A stretch of 64,000 nt of DNA from CAWBAT01 sp963810905. GTDB taxonomy: Bacteria > Acidobacteriota > Terriglobia > Versatilivoradales > Versatilivoraceae. Made by a program: the position numbers and the translations under genes. Positions 35,301 to 43,945 of the stretch are shown in pieces; the stretch's first letter is position 1; each line of letters opens with the position of its first letter. The stretch is taken from assembly GCA_963810905.1 (NCBI GenBank), contig CAWEPG010000014.1, positions 124,001 to 188,000 of the forward strand, read 5' to 3'. The notes under the pieces are model-generated. The model saw only the letters and a list, made by a program, of their open reading frames with translations. It was not told the origin of the DNA and ran no database searches.

Positions 35301-35657
35301 TGGCGGAACGTCATAGGAATTAACCCGGATCCGGCAAATCCTGGTTATCAGCATTTCATCATTCATCCACGACCAGGAGGGGGACTTAGTTGGGCGAAAG
35401 GTTCTTATGACTCTATCCGTGGGCCGATCGTGAGCGATTGGAAGATTGACAACCACCTCTTCAAGCTAAAAATCGTTATCCCAGTGAATACGTCAGCGAC
35501 TGTTTACATTCCAACCCTTACTGAAAAATCGGTGGTAGAGACCGGAAGTCCGGTTCAACCAGCCAACGGAGTGACCGTATTGGGAAGGGAAGAAGGAGCT
35601 GCAAAATATCGTGTTGTCTCTGGGACTTACGAGTTTACGTCGGCGTATTCAAGGTGA
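32346..35657 (+). CDS. alpha-L-rhamnosidase, GH78
   Basis: A 1103-residue secreted enzyme that releases terminal L-rhamnose from plant or microbial glycans by inversion. A signal peptide (MKLILILSRFMIVWIFCQFSLLA) is followed by the GH78 N-terminal beta domain (LRCEYLKNPVGIDVQKPRLSWQL). A discoidin-like insertion lies at about 175-325 (KWIVLDLGSGQTIDSIKLF). The (alpha/alpha)6 barrel carries DCPQRDERLGWMGD near 670-680, whose Glu674 is the expected general acid, and ends in a C-terminal beta-sandwich. An SDR gene and a rhamnose symporter gene follow on the same strand. All the main acidic residues of the family are present. Confidence 0.95.
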   Translation: MKLILILSRFMIVWIFCQFSLLAESGGIVPVHLRCEYLKNPVGIDVQKPRLSWQLKALDSTRRGLKQSAYQILVASNLEKLKLNQGDFWDSGQKPSDQTLHIEYAGKVLSSQVRCFWKVRVWDQESKASFWSEPALWSMGLLNREDWAAKWIGDPAVAVSPDVEAKATQMLNYGYHCKSVRSAETEKWIVLDLGSGQTIDSIKLFPVLMLDDSPKANAHFFPRRFKVEVADTADFTDAKTVVDQTTVDVPEPHAEAQLYKVGPLTARYLRLTVTGLRLGRHESAVFALSEIEVLSNGKNLAREAKVDVSDSEDVLGWSKDKLIDGITKTVFPAPLIQPSSYMRKSFEIPGEITRAMVYATARGVYELRLNGQRVGDRLLAPEWTSYHHRIQYQTYDVTRQLHQGRNAVGAIIGAGWYSGRIGLVPRRRIYGSYPQLLLRLDVKMKDGKSLSLVSDESWQKALKVPLESSDILDGEIYDARKEMKGWDSADFQGKDWRNVEADADLGSAKLVWQPNEPIRVLKKMIPLSLAEPKPGSYIFDLGQNMVGWCRFKVHGRAGEIVTARYAEMLNDDGTIYTANLRGARATDRFILRGEGEEILEPHFTYHGFRYVEVKGISYRPSLEDALGMVFYSSAPETGVFETSSSLLNQLMHNILWTQRANLESVPTDCPQRDERLGWMGDIQAFSQTAIFNMNMAAFFTKWLRDVRDDQLADGRLPDFAPNPFITIGQENGFGAPAWADAGTIIPWRAYLNYADTRLLEEHFESAKHWVDFVRSKNPNHLWENARGGDYNDWLNADTLILEGWPVKGGAVPKHVFATAFYAHSVDLVAKMAAVVGRSEDTKHYVELFEQIKTAFNKAYVSPDGRIEGNTQAGYALGLYFDLLPETLRSKTVEHMVEALKPYQGQLSTGIQSTHRFLLELTRNGLNEEAYRLLNLRSFPSWGFMIDNGATTIWERWDGFVKGRGFQDPSMNSFNHWAFGAVGEWLWRNVIGINPDPANPGYQHFIIHPRPGGGLSWAKGSYDSIRGPIVSDWKIDNHLFKLKIVIPVNTSATVYIPTLTEKSVVETGSPVQPANGVTVLGREEGAAKYRVVSGTYEFTSAYSR

Positions 35658-35759
35658 TGCCGGCAACTCATCTCACCGATTCCCCAGGACTGGACAAGTT
35701 TGTGCCCGGGATATTCTTTCACGACTCCATAGGCATTCCATGAAACGAGGGTGATACCG

Positions 35760-36578
35760 ATGAAAAACCGAGAACCGATCAAAGACCGTTTCAAAGATAA
35801 AGTGGCCATTGTTACCGGTGGATCGTCAGGAATTGGAAGGGCCACGGTTGAAGAACTTTGTAAAGAAGGCGCCCGTGTTGCCTTCACGGGGATTAGCGAA
35901 ATTGGAATAACAACCGCCAAGCAGTTGACAGAAGTTGGCTATGAGGTTCTTTTCTGTCGTGGTGACATGGCCATAGAACGATTCTGCGGAGAGGTTGTCA
36001 AACAAACCATCGCTCAATGGGGAAAAGTGAATTATCTGGTGAACAATGCATTTTCCTTTACGGCGAAGGGATTGGACAGCACGAAGGAAGATTGGGATCG
36101 CATCTTCCAAGCCGGTCCGATTGCCTATGCCGTGATGGCGCAGGAAGTCGTCCCATCCATGAAGGAGCAGGGAGGGGGGGCTATCGTAAACATGTCCAGC
36201 ATTTCCGCTTTCATTGCCCAGCCTAATCGCTGGACCTATAACGCCGCTAAGGGAGCTGTCCATACATTGACTAAGTGCATGGCATTGGATTTGGCCCCAT
36301 ACGGTATCCGGGTGAACAGTGTGAGTCCCGGGTGGATCTGGACTCGCGAAGTCGACAAAGCGGCCATGGGCGACCGGGCCAAGTGGGAGCCGGTTTGGGG
36401 GCAGTTTCATATGCTCGAACGTTGCGGGGAACCGGTTGAATGTGCGGGTCCTATCCTCTTTTTGCTGAGCAATGATGCTTCCTTCATTACAGCAGCAGAT
36501 TTGGCTATTGACGGAGGATACCAGGGACTGGGCAGCGAAGGCCTGGGGAAGGCCAGTACATTTGCGGGATCCGAATAG
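35760..36578 (+). CDS. SDR family oxidoreductase, candidate L-rhamnose dehydrogenase
   Basis: A 272-residue short-chain dehydrogenase with the NAD(P)-binding TGGSSGIG, the NNA motif, the catalytic Ser in MSSISAF, and Tyr/Lys in YNAAKG. The PG turn (VSPGWIWT) is also present. The ATG at 35760 is chosen because GAGG lies nine bases before it; a GTG at 35751 would add three residues. Position between rhamnosidase and RhaT suggests oxidation of L-rhamnose to its lactone, the first step of the non-phosphorylative route; sequence alone does not fix the substrate. The next gene starts 12 bases later. Confidence 0.85.
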   Translation: MKNREPIKDRFKDKVAIVTGGSSGIGRATVEELCKEGARVAFTGISEIGITTAKQLTEVGYEVLFCRGDMAIERFCGEVVKQTIAQWGKVNYLVNNAFSFTAKGLDSTKEDWDRIFQAGPIAYAVMAQEVVPSMKEQGGGAIVNMSSISAFIAQPNRWTYNAAKGAVHTLTKCMALDLAPYGIRVNSVSPGWIWTREVDKAAMGDRAKWEPVWGQFHMLERCGEPVECAGPILFLLSNDASFITAADLAIDGGYQGLGSEGLGKASTFAGSE

Positions 36579-36590
36579 GCAAAGAGTCCT

Positions 36591-37706
36591 ATGGAAACAA
36601 ACTCGTATATTACCGGGATTCTGTTGATCCTGCTCGGGGGGATCATGGAGGGTGCTTTTGCCCTCCCTTTGAAACTGACGCCGAAATGGAAGTGGGAAAA
36701 TATTTGGGGCGCAGGTTCCTTAATGGCCTTGATCTTGATTCCATGGCCCGTTGCGGTGTTGACAGTTCCGGAGTTGGTCGAGGTCTATCGAAGTTCTTCG
36801 GCACAGTCGATCCTGATGGCTCTGCTTTTTGGTGCAGGATGGGGGGCGGGAGGGGTTTTCTTTGGACTGGGCGTGAGTGCTGTAGGCCTGTCCGTGGGGC
36901 TGTCCTTAATCTTTGGCCTGATTGCAATCAACGGATCTTTGATTCCTCTCTTGATGGAACACCCTGAACAATTGGCAAAGCCGTCGGGGTTGGTCGTTCT
37001 CTTTGGTATCGCGGTTATGATCTCGGGTTTGATTGTCTGTGCATTCGCTGGCAAAAAGAAAGGTGAACATCAAGACCAAGACAATTCTCGAACCCAGGCT
37101 GTTTCTCCGGATAAGCCTAATTTCACCAGAGGTTTGTTCTTCTGCATCGCCGCCGGCCTTTTTTCCGCCCTCGTGAACTTTGGGCTCATCTTTGGAACCG
37201 AGATCTCTGAACAAGCAATTAAACATGGTGCCCATTCGGCAAATTCCAGCAATGCGGTATGGGCATTAGTCTTTACTTCAAACTTTCTTGTGAATGTCGG
37301 CTATTGTGCCTTCTTAATCCGCAGGAATGGGACGGGAGCTCTCTTCAGGGAAAACGGTACGGGATGGTACTGGATAGCGGCTGCAATTATGGGCATCGTA
37401 TGGGCAGGTGGCATTATTGTTTATGGTGCCGGAGCTGTTCGATTGGGACATTTGGGCGCTTACATTGGTTTTCCGATGATGTTGATTGCTTCCATCTTAA
37501 CCGGGAATGTCTTGGGTTTTGTGAATGGGGAATGGAAACATGCCGGCCGTACTGCGTTGCAGCTCATGGCTGCTGGCGTCATCTTATTGATTGCTGCCAT
37601 CCTCCTGCTTGGTGTCGCCAATTCTCCTCAATGGATGATCTGTTTATCTGCAAGATCCGCCGAAGGTGTGGGTTCGTTTCACACCGCTCTTCCACGAGAT
37701 TGTTAA
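36591..37706 (+). CDS. rhaT: L-rhamnose/proton symporter RhaT family
   Basis: A 371-residue inner-membrane transporter with about ten hydrophobic segments and the RhaT pattern: an N-terminal GGIMEGAFALPLKLTPKWKW, then GAGWGAGGVFFGLGVSAVGLSVG, and FGTEISEQAIKHG in the middle. RhaT takes up L-rhamnose with a proton. The C-terminus after GVANSPQ looks extended compared with the 344 residues of the E. coli protein. It follows the SDR gene by 12 bases, forming an operon with it and the rhamnosidase. Some relatives may carry other deoxy sugars. Confidence 0.88.
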   Translation: METNSYITGILLILLGGIMEGAFALPLKLTPKWKWENIWGAGSLMALILIPWPVAVLTVPELVEVYRSSSAQSILMALLFGAGWGAGGVFFGLGVSAVGLSVGLSLIFGLIAINGSLIPLLMEHPEQLAKPSGLVVLFGIAVMISGLIVCAFAGKKKGEHQDQDNSRTQAVSPDKPNFTRGLFFCIAAGLFSALVNFGLIFGTEISEQAIKHGAHSANSSNAVWALVFTSNFLVNVGYCAFLIRRNGTGALFRENGTGWYWIAAAIMGIVWAGGIIVYGAGAVRLGHLGAYIGFPMMLIASILTGNVLGFVNGEWKHAGRTALQLMAAGVILLIAAILLLGVANSPQWMICLSARSAEGVGSFHTALPRDC

Positions 37707-37888
37707 CCCTCGGGGCTCACCTGCATTACAATAATTCCATTTAAATAGAATTTTTTACCAATGACAAAGTTGAAACCCGTAGACTCGTTTCACAGCGCCA
37801 GTTTACAGGCACCATAGTTTGGCTGCCAACTTGCGAGAATGACCACGTTTGGACTAAGACTCCCCAAGGACCCTCAAGAAAGCTCAAC

Positions 37889-38221
37889 GTGAAAATTCTC
37901 AAACTGGCAGCGTGCCTATTAGCGGTTTTATTGGCCGTAACAATCATGTCATCACCCACCAGTGCTGGAAGGGCAACGGATCCAAATTCGATGCTACCCA
38001 GCAGTCCGTTTGGGGCCATCCTCATTGCCTACGGAACCATGGGACTTGCTGTAGTGACGACCCGAAGGAAAGGCTTGTATAAGGTCCCCATAAAGCTTGC
38101 GGCTCTCTTATTGTGCTTCTATGGCTCAGCTTTAGCGGTTTCCTCTTATATGGAGGGGCTACCTGCGTTGGCTCCTTATTGTCTAATGACATTCGCGTTG
38201 TTGCTCGTGATCTTCTGGTAG
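37889..38221 (+). CDS. hypothetical small membrane protein
   Basis: A 110-residue protein starting with GTG at 37889, with no strong ribosome site. An N-terminal signal-like segment (LAACLLAVLLAVTIMSS) is followed by two or three further hydrophobic stretches (GAILIAYGTMGLAVV, LAALLLCFYGSALAVSSY, CLMTFALLLVIFW). I recognise no family. It lies between rhaT and the convergent MFS gene. Confidence 0.5.
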   Translation: MKILKLAACLLAVLLAVTIMSSPTSAGRATDPNSMLPSSPFGAILIAYGTMGLAVVTTRRKGLYKVPIKLAALLLCFYGSALAVSSYMEGLPALAPYCLMTFALLLVIFW

Positions 38222-38309
38222 GCCTTATTTTCTGTTTATTCTACGTTAAATCAGTTTTGCACTAGATCCCCGCCCCAACTACATAGGACGAGATCAACAG
38301 CCCCTGATC

Positions 38310-39644
38310 TCAGTCTTTTTTCCGCAGTCTTCCGGAATTTTCCAGAATGTCCCCACTCTTGGCATCTGCAGATCTTAAGGCAATCGAAAAAACGAAGCCA
38401 AGCAAGCCTAGGCTGGCGAACATGATCATGCTGGCGGTGTAGTTCTGTGTTAACACTCGCAAATGACCATTGAGCCACGGGAAAGCCATCAGGCCGATAT
38501 TCTGGATCATATTCGTCAGGCCAAAGGCGGTTCCGATTAGCTGTGGCTTGACGACCAGGGGAATCGAGGGCCACATGGCTGCCGGGACTAGAACGAAAGC
38601 GGCTCCCAGGAGGCACATCGCAAATTTAGGAGGCAAGGTGGTGAATGCCAGCAACAAGTAGGAGGGAATCATGAGCAAGGATCCGAACAACATCATGGTG
38701 GCCCTTTTCCCGATCCGATCCACCAGTCCGCCGGCAAATGGAGCAAACACCATCGACGCGAAGATGATGATCGATGAAGTTCCGGGGGCAGTTGAAAACA
38801 AATGCATGAAGTTGGAGAAGACTGCCTGCAGAAAACCTAACCCCTGACCCGAAGCGCTGGGCAGCCCCCATTTTTCAGCGAAAAAGTTGGTTGAAAGAGC
38901 CGTAAAAGGGAAAATGGCTGAATAAAATGTCAGGCACAGGAGAGTGACATACCAGTACGACTTCGAGAAATAGCGGATCTGGCTAAATACAATTCTGTCA
39001 CCCGCTGCCCCGTTAGCCAGCCCTAATGCCTTCTCTCCTCGCCTATCCAGTAAAACAAAAACCAGGTTAGTTAGCAAACTAAGCCCGCAGAACAGGACAG
39101 CTGCCCAAAGCGCCATCTCGGGGCTGAACCGTTCCGCAATCAAAGCTTCGGAGTTGAAACTAAAGAGCGTCCCAAGGCGACAGATTGTAAGTGTGAGACC
39201 AAAAGCCAGAGCGAGTTCCTTCCCTTTAAACCAGCGGGCCAGGATAGCATTCTGAGCGGTGATGAGAGATTCGGATCCAGCCCCAAAAAGGAAGCGCCCG
39301 GCGTAGGCGACCTGAATATTGGGGGCAAAGGCTACCAGCGCAGCTCCCATCGTCACTACCACCGAAAAGAACAAACTCGATTTTCTAGTTCCAATTTTGT
39401 CGATCAAGATCCCGCCAAATAGCAGAGTCAATATGGCTGACAGGCTGTACGCTGAATACAAGCTTCCGATCGAAGCCTGATCCACTCCCCATTTCCGCAT
39501 AAGCTGATCGGGGATAGCCCCCACGCTGTCATAAGCAAAGTAGCTGCCCGAAGTGATGAGGCTAGCAAAAAGCAGAACTGTGAACCGGTAGGGGCGCTGG
39601 GTAGGGTGAAACCAGTGTGGCAAATTTTGTAGAGGATCGTTCAT
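38310..39644 (-). CDS. MFS transporter
   Basis: A 444-residue major facilitator with 12 predicted spans. The loop 2-3 signature is GGILIDKIGTRKSS and its second-half counterpart is GGLVDRIGKRATMM. The N-terminal part (SYFAYDSVGAIPDQLMRKWGV) resembles the MFSD1-like subgroup, and the second half is preceded by a longer cytoplasmic loop. The substrate is unknown; surrounding sugar-catabolic genes suggest a sugar acid or oligosaccharide breakdown product. There is no strong ribosome site, and it stands 297 bases from the next minus-strand gene. Confidence 0.9.
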   Translation of the reverse strand: MNDPLQNLPHWFHPTQRPYRFTVLLFASLITSGSYFAYDSVGAIPDQLMRKWGVDQASIGSLYSAYSLSAILTLLFGGILIDKIGTRKSSLFFSVVVTMGAALVAFAPNIQVAYAGRFLFGAGSESLITAQNAILARWFKGKELALAFGLTLTICRLGTLFSFNSEALIAERFSPEMALWAAVLFCGLSLLTNLVFVLLDRRGEKALGLANGAAGDRIVFSQIRYFSKSYWYVTLLCLTFYSAIFPFTALSTNFFAEKWGLPSASGQGLGFLQAVFSNFMHLFSTAPGTSSIIIFASMVFAPFAGGLVDRIGKRATMMLFGSLLMIPSYLLLAFTTLPPKFAMCLLGAAFVLVPAAMWPSIPLVVKPQLIGTAFGLTNMIQNIGLMAFPWLNGHLRVLTQNYTASMIMFASLGLLGFVFSIALRSADAKSGDILENSGRLRKKD

Positions 39645-39941
39645 TGTTCATAATGCCTGCTATCCCAGGCATCAGCGGGGTAAAAAGATTCTTATTTGCC
39701 ATTGTTCATTTTTCTATTTGTCATTTGTGCGTATTGCTCTTGTACCTGGTTTCCACGATGCGAATGATCTGAAAGATAGCTTGTTTCGTTCAATTTGTCT
39801 CTGGAGTGTGCCGTGGTTGTAATCCGCAATTCCTCCAATGGCGAATGAAAATGAACGATGAACAATGGCAGATGAAAACCCTGGGGAAGCCTGCATTCCT
39901 GGGTCCCGGCATGTGCTGGCAGGACTGCCATGCCCACAGGA

Positions 39942-41165
39942 CTACGTAATATGCGCTCCTCTTGTCTCCACATACACGGCATAGAGAGATTGGCTGCCAG
40001 TCATAAATAGCCGGTTCCGTTTCGTGCCACCAAAACACACATTCGAACAGATTTCAGGCAAGCGGATTTGTCCAATCCGGTCTCCATTCGGAGCAAACAC
40101 GTGAACTCCGTCGTAACCATCGCCCACCCAACCGGCACTCGACCAGACGTTGCCATCTTCATCACAACGAATCCCGTCGGAGAACCCGGATTTTCCATTT
40201 AATTCCATATTAATGAATGTTCTCGGATTCTTGAGGTTTCGGCCATCGAAGTCATAAACCCAGATAATGTTTTTGGCTTCAGGATAATGAGACCCGCCAG
40301 TATCAGCGATATAGAGTCGCTTGTAATCATTGGAAAAACAGATTCCGTTCGGTTTGTAGGGCTGATCGGCAACGCTCTCGATCTTGCCGGTCTGAGCGTC
40401 AATGCGGTACACCGCTTCCTTCTGAAAAGGCTGGACGGAACTGGTATTGGCCCGGTGGCCTTCATAATTCATCAAGCTGCCATAACCGGGATCGGTAAAC
40501 CAAATGGAACCATCGTTCGGATAGACGACAACATCATTGGGAGCATTGAGTGCTTTGCCATTGAAGTTCTCAGCAAGGACAGTGACGCTCCCATCAAGTT
40601 CATACCGAACGACCCGGTGAGTTCCGTGCTCACAGGCGATCTGGCGGCCCTGAAAATCGAACGTATTTCCATTACTATTCCCGGTGGGAAATCGGAAACG
40701 GCGTGCAACATACCCGTCTTCCTCGAGCCAGCGGAGTTGTTCGTTATTCGGGATGTCGCTCCAAAGCAAATAACGCCCGACGCCACTCCAGGCCGGTCCT
40801 TCCGCCCAAAGCGTCCCACGGTACAGTCGCTGGATTGGGGTATTTCCTATCTTGTATTTGAATCGCTTGTCGAGGACGACGATATCCGGGTCCGGGTACC
40901 GTTGAGGCTCTGCATCCTGCCCAAAGTTCCGTGCAAAGGCGGTTGGAGCCATGCTCGTAAGCGCAGCCAAGCTGGCCGCGACTGAAAAAAATGTGCGGCG
41001 ATCCAGTTTGGCCCCCGGCTTTTGGTCTGCATTTGCATGTCCATTCGACCGGTGGACTGCCCTATCTCGTTGGGAGTGGGCCAAGGGGGTTGATCGAGCC
41101 GTGGCGGAATCAATTCCCTCTGATTGGGTTAAATCGATGAACTGTTGAAGCTGCACTCTTCTCAT
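39942..41165 (-). CDS. SMP-30/gluconolactonase family protein with Tat signal
   Basis: A 407-residue six-bladed propeller lactonase. A twin-arginine-like signal (DRRTFFSVAASLAALTSM) begins near residue 55 after a long hydrophilic lead, so the true start may be internal. Metal-site features are LWAEGPAW (Glu), the central LNAPNDVVV (Asn) and GKSGFSDGIRCDEDGNVW (Asp). Family members hydrolyse sugar lactones such as gluconolactone; here a rhamnono-lactone would fit the SDR and aldolase genes nearby. Upstream, a 9-bp inverted repeat (41196-41220) may be an operator. Export would place the reaction in the periplasm, unlike the predicted cytoplasmic SDR, which is a point against that role. Confidence 0.85.
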   Translation of the reverse strand: MRRVQLQQFIDLTQSEGIDSATARSTPLAHSQRDRAVHRSNGHANADQKPGAKLDRRTFFSVAASLAALTSMAPTAFARNFGQDAEPQRYPDPDIVVLDKRFKYKIGNTPIQRLYRGTLWAEGPAWSGVGRYLLWSDIPNNEQLRWLEEDGYVARRFRFPTGNSNGNTFDFQGRQIACEHGTHRVVRYELDGSVTVLAENFNGKALNAPNDVVVYPNDGSIWFTDPGYGSLMNYEGHRANTSSVQPFQKEAVYRIDAQTGKIESVADQPYKPNGICFSNDYKRLYIADTGGSHYPEAKNIIWVYDFDGRNLKNPRTFINMELNGKSGFSDGIRCDEDGNVWSSAGWVGDGYDGVHVFAPNGDRIGQIRLPEICSNVCFGGTKRNRLFMTGSQSLYAVYVETRGAHIT

Positions 41166-41195
41166 GTCACCATCCTCCTTTTGGTGGTAATAGTC

Positions 41196-41220
41196 CAGAC
41201 CTCTCAGGTGTAGAGGTCTG
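41196..41220 (-). promoter_or_regulatory. inverted repeat before the lactonase gene
   Basis: CAGACCTCT (41196-41204) and AGAGGTCTG (41212-41220) form perfect 9-bp arms around a seven-base spacer, 30 bases before the lactonase start. The arrangement fits an operator; no second copy was noticed in the window. Confidence 0.4.
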
Positions 41221-41447
41221 TGACCTTTGGAATTCGATGATTCGTTTTAGAAATGAAACGCTAAAGATCTTGAAAGAAATCCCCCAGCAGCCCCGATGCT
41301 AGGAAAAGACTGCGCCGGGTCGGTGGCTGCGCCTGCAATGAAATGTGAACTATTGCAGGCTTGGGACTTTCTCAAACCCCAACCGCACGTGGCATTTCGC
41401 TTAATTGGAATCGCAGAACGTGCCAAAGAAAGTCCTCCGCCAACACA

Positions 41448-42662
41448 TTATGAGACAGTGGCTTTTTTCAATGGGCGGACAGGCCCGAACGCTTCGACTC
41501 GCTCTTTGATCCTTTCTATACGCTTGAGGTTGGCATCTGGAGGAACATTGTCGGATACTCCAAGAATCAACCGTTCACCTGTACCCAGATTCGCAAACAT
41601 TTCATCCAGGTAGGCTTCAAATGTGGCGTCATCCATTGAGTTATCGAGCAGAGCCACAGCCGGAATTCCTCCCCAAATGGTAATATTGGGCCCCATGCCG
41701 GTGCGCAGTTCAGCGAGAGTGCAGTGAGTCATTGGAGTTGGACAAACGGACTCAGCGACGTCAAATCCACATGAAGGGTAATGCGCCATCAAGCGGCGGT
41801 TCTCCCCGTCGCAATGGGTAAGCAAGATCTTTCCAGCCGCATGAATCCGCTCACTCAATTTCCGCAGCCAAGGGGCAATTTCTTTCTTGAAGAAAGGGGG
41901 AGGAGTAAGCGCATCGTCATAATTTCCGCCACAGAAGAGTGTTTCCGCTTTGGACATCAACGCTGCGTTCAAGGCCTTCTCAAAAAAGGGAACCATTCGT
42001 TCTGCCAGTTCACGCAACGCCTCAGGTTCATCGGCTTGCGCGTAAAAGAACTGTTCCATGTGCATCAGATCATGCAGGATCAAGTGCATTGGTGATGCGA
42101 GGGACAGCCCATTGGCAACAGCCAGGCCACGCTCACCGACCCGTTCCTGAAAACGGGCGTAAGCTTCAGGCGTGGGAATCACCTCGAGGTGATCGAAGAT
42201 CAGTCCGACGGCTTCGAAATCTTTAATGGAGTTGATGGCGTATTGCTTCACGAAGGGAATAGAGATCCCGGCTTTTCTCATCTCTGCGTTAAATTGTAAA
42301 TGGGTCGTGATTTCGCCCTTCGGAGTCCGGATGGTGGTCCTCAAGTTCTCGTCGTCATGGTGGAATTCGACCGGGAAGTCATGCATTTCAACTCGATAGG
42401 GGTAATCTTGATGATTGTCCAAAGCAAACCCCCGCAGCACCAGGTCGTGAGGATCCCGGGTCTGGGTGTAATCCGCACGGACGGAATGGCAGGCGACGTC
42501 GAGCACATCCGCAATCTCAGCCGTATTTCGTCCTGCAAATTTTGACGGCAATTTGTCCCGCGCGCGGAGCGAGATACACCATAGGTCCATCCGGGGAGCC
42601 CAAGGAATTTGGTCGGTTGATTCCCCTCGGATCGTTCGCATCATCCGCTCATAGTGCGTCAT
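41448..42662 (-). CDS. uroporphyrinogen decarboxylase family protein
   Basis: A 404-residue protein of the URO-D superfamily, TIM barrels that include heme-synthesis decarboxylase and cobalamin-dependent methyltransferases. Family parts are MTHYERMMRTIRGESTDQIPW at the start, then FCGGNYDDALTPPPFF, GKILLTHCDGENRRLM, GFDVAESVCPTPMT and TIWGGIPAVALL. The HCDGE segment resembles methyltransferase members (zinc His/Cys) more than true HemE. The start at 42662 or 42665 is supported by AGGAGGAAGG; the longer frame from 42749 is not. It is expected to act in the cytoplasm; its substrate is unknown. Confidence 0.82.
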   Translation of the reverse strand: MTHYERMMRTIRGESTDQIPWAPRMDLWCISLRARDKLPSKFAGRNTAEIADVLDVACHSVRADYTQTRDPHDLVLRGFALDNHQDYPYRVEMHDFPVEFHHDDENLRTTIRTPKGEITTHLQFNAEMRKAGISIPFVKQYAINSIKDFEAVGLIFDHLEVIPTPEAYARFQERVGERGLAVANGLSLASPMHLILHDLMHMEQFFYAQADEPEALRELAERMVPFFEKALNAALMSKAETLFCGGNYDDALTPPPFFKKEIAPWLRKLSERIHAAGKILLTHCDGENRRLMAHYPSCGFDVAESVCPTPMTHCTLAELRTGMGPNITIWGGIPAVALLDNSMDDATFEAYLDEMFANLGTGERLILGVSDNVPPDANLKRIERIKERVEAFGPVRPLKKATVS

Positions 42663-42834
42663 CATCCTTCCTCCTGACTTCTGTATGTGGCTAATGACTT
42701 GTGAAACCCTGACAAGTTGCGGCGTGATTTCTTGCTTGAGGATTACCAATCAAATCTATCTTAAAAATCCAAGAGCTGAAATATATCTTAGGCGTGATAA
42801 ATTCAAAAGAAATGAAATTTAAGAGGGGAGTTCT

Positions 42835-43284
42835 ATGAATTCGGTGGATCTTATTTCCCTTCCTTTGCGAGCGGCCGCACTTTTTATCTTAATAGCTCTG
42901 GCCTACTATTTCGGCTATGGCACCTTACATAAAGACTGGAGTCAAGATTCACCAGAAACGGGAACTATGGTCCGCTACACTCGAAATGGCCGGCCTTGGC
43001 GTACATATTGCGACTTGGATCGGAATGGGAAGTGGGATAAATGGATCGATGAACGGGCAGGTCCTCCTTTGATCGTTAGCTTTGATGATAATGGCGACGG
43101 GAAGGCTGACCGCGAGGAAGACGAGATGGGGAGACCCCTCTCAACCCAACAAACGGCAAAGCTGCGTTTTCATAAAACTCTAGCGGAATTTCTCCACAAC
43201 CCGACGCAGTTGGTTTATTCGGTACTGGCGATTTTGGTCTATGGTTTTTCGGAATTCTGGATTCGATGGCTGGTCCGGCGCTAA
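42835..43284 (+). CDS. hypothetical protein with two membrane segments and a Ca-binding-like loop
   Basis: A 149-residue protein starting after a strong GAGGGGAG ribosome site. A membrane segment (LRAAALFILIALAYYFGYG) is followed by an Asp/Asn-rich part (DLDRNGKWDKWIDE, then SFDDNGDGKADREEDE) that resembles EF-hand or dockerin-like calcium loops. A second membrane segment comes near the end (LVYSVLAILVYGFSEFWI). I do not recognise the family. It is divergent from the URO-D gene and 150 bases before the GYD gene. Confidence 0.65.
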   Translation: MNSVDLISLPLRAAALFILIALAYYFGYGTLHKDWSQDSPETGTMVRYTRNGRPWRTYCDLDRNGKWDKWIDERAGPPLIVSFDDNGDGKADREEDEMGRPLSTQQTAKLRFHKTLAEFLHNPTQLVYSVLAILVYGFSEFWIRWLVRR

Positions 43285-43435
43285 GTCATTCCGAAGGGAT
43301 GATTGTTATTTCGTTTTGTGATGCTTGAACACGCGACTGGCACAAATGATCAATACTCAAGGAGTCAATGTGATATTCTAAAGCAAAGGTGGTAACGTTC
43401 CCCTTAACGACAATAAAAATTTAGGGAGGTGGCTT

Positions 43436-43759
43436 ATGCCTAAATATCTCTTGCAGGCATCTTACACTGCCGATGGGACAAAAGGGCTTTTAAAAGAGGG
43501 CGGGTCCAAACGCAAGGCGATGGTGGAGGAAATGACCAAGGCCGCTGGCGGAAGAATTGAGGCGTTTTATTTTGCTTTTGGGGATTCGGATGTCTATATA
43601 ATTGTGGATGCACCGAATCAAGCAACAGTTGCGGCCATCTCGATGGCGGTCAACGCCAGCGGAGCCGTTACCCTCAAAACAACAGTGCTTCTCACTCCAC
43701 AGGAAGTAGATCAGGCCGCCAAAAAGGTGGTGAAATATCGCTCCCCAGGCAAGAGGTAA
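43436..43759 (+). CDS. GYD domain protein
   Basis: A 107-residue protein of the GYD family (PF08734 type), a ferredoxin-like dimer fold. The family start MPKYLLQASYTADGTKGLLKEGG is clear, followed by RIEAFYFAFGDSDVYIIVD, where the name motif GxxD appears, and AVNASGAVTLKTTVLLTPQEVD. GGGAGG precedes the ATG. The biochemical role of the family is unknown. It is monocistronic and convergent with the hydroxyacid dehydrogenase gene. Confidence 0.88.
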   Translation: MPKYLLQASYTADGTKGLLKEGGSKRKAMVEEMTKAAGGRIEAFYFAFGDSDVYIIVDAPNQATVAAISMAVNASGAVTLKTTVLLTPQEVDQAAKKVVKYRSPGKR

Positions 43760-43802
43760 TTCGCGGCTTACAAGCGGCGTGAGTTTGAACGAAACGCGGT
43801 CT

Positions 43803-43880
43803 AAGGAACGGCTCCAGGTCTCAAGGACTTTCTTCAATAGTAAAGAGTACCTAGGAAGTCGAGAGCATGAGCCGTTCCTT
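43803..43880. repeat. 12-bp inverted repeat between convergent genes
   Basis: AAGGAACGGCTC (43803-43814) and GAGCCGTTCCTT (43869-43880) are perfect complements separated by 54 bases, placed between the ends of two convergent genes. There is no T tract typical of a terminator. Confidence 0.55.
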
Positions 43881-43945
43881 GTAAATCACCAGGTTCCGCA
43901 TCGCCAGGCAGCGAAGGCAAGATTCCCGTTGGCGTATTCCCAATT

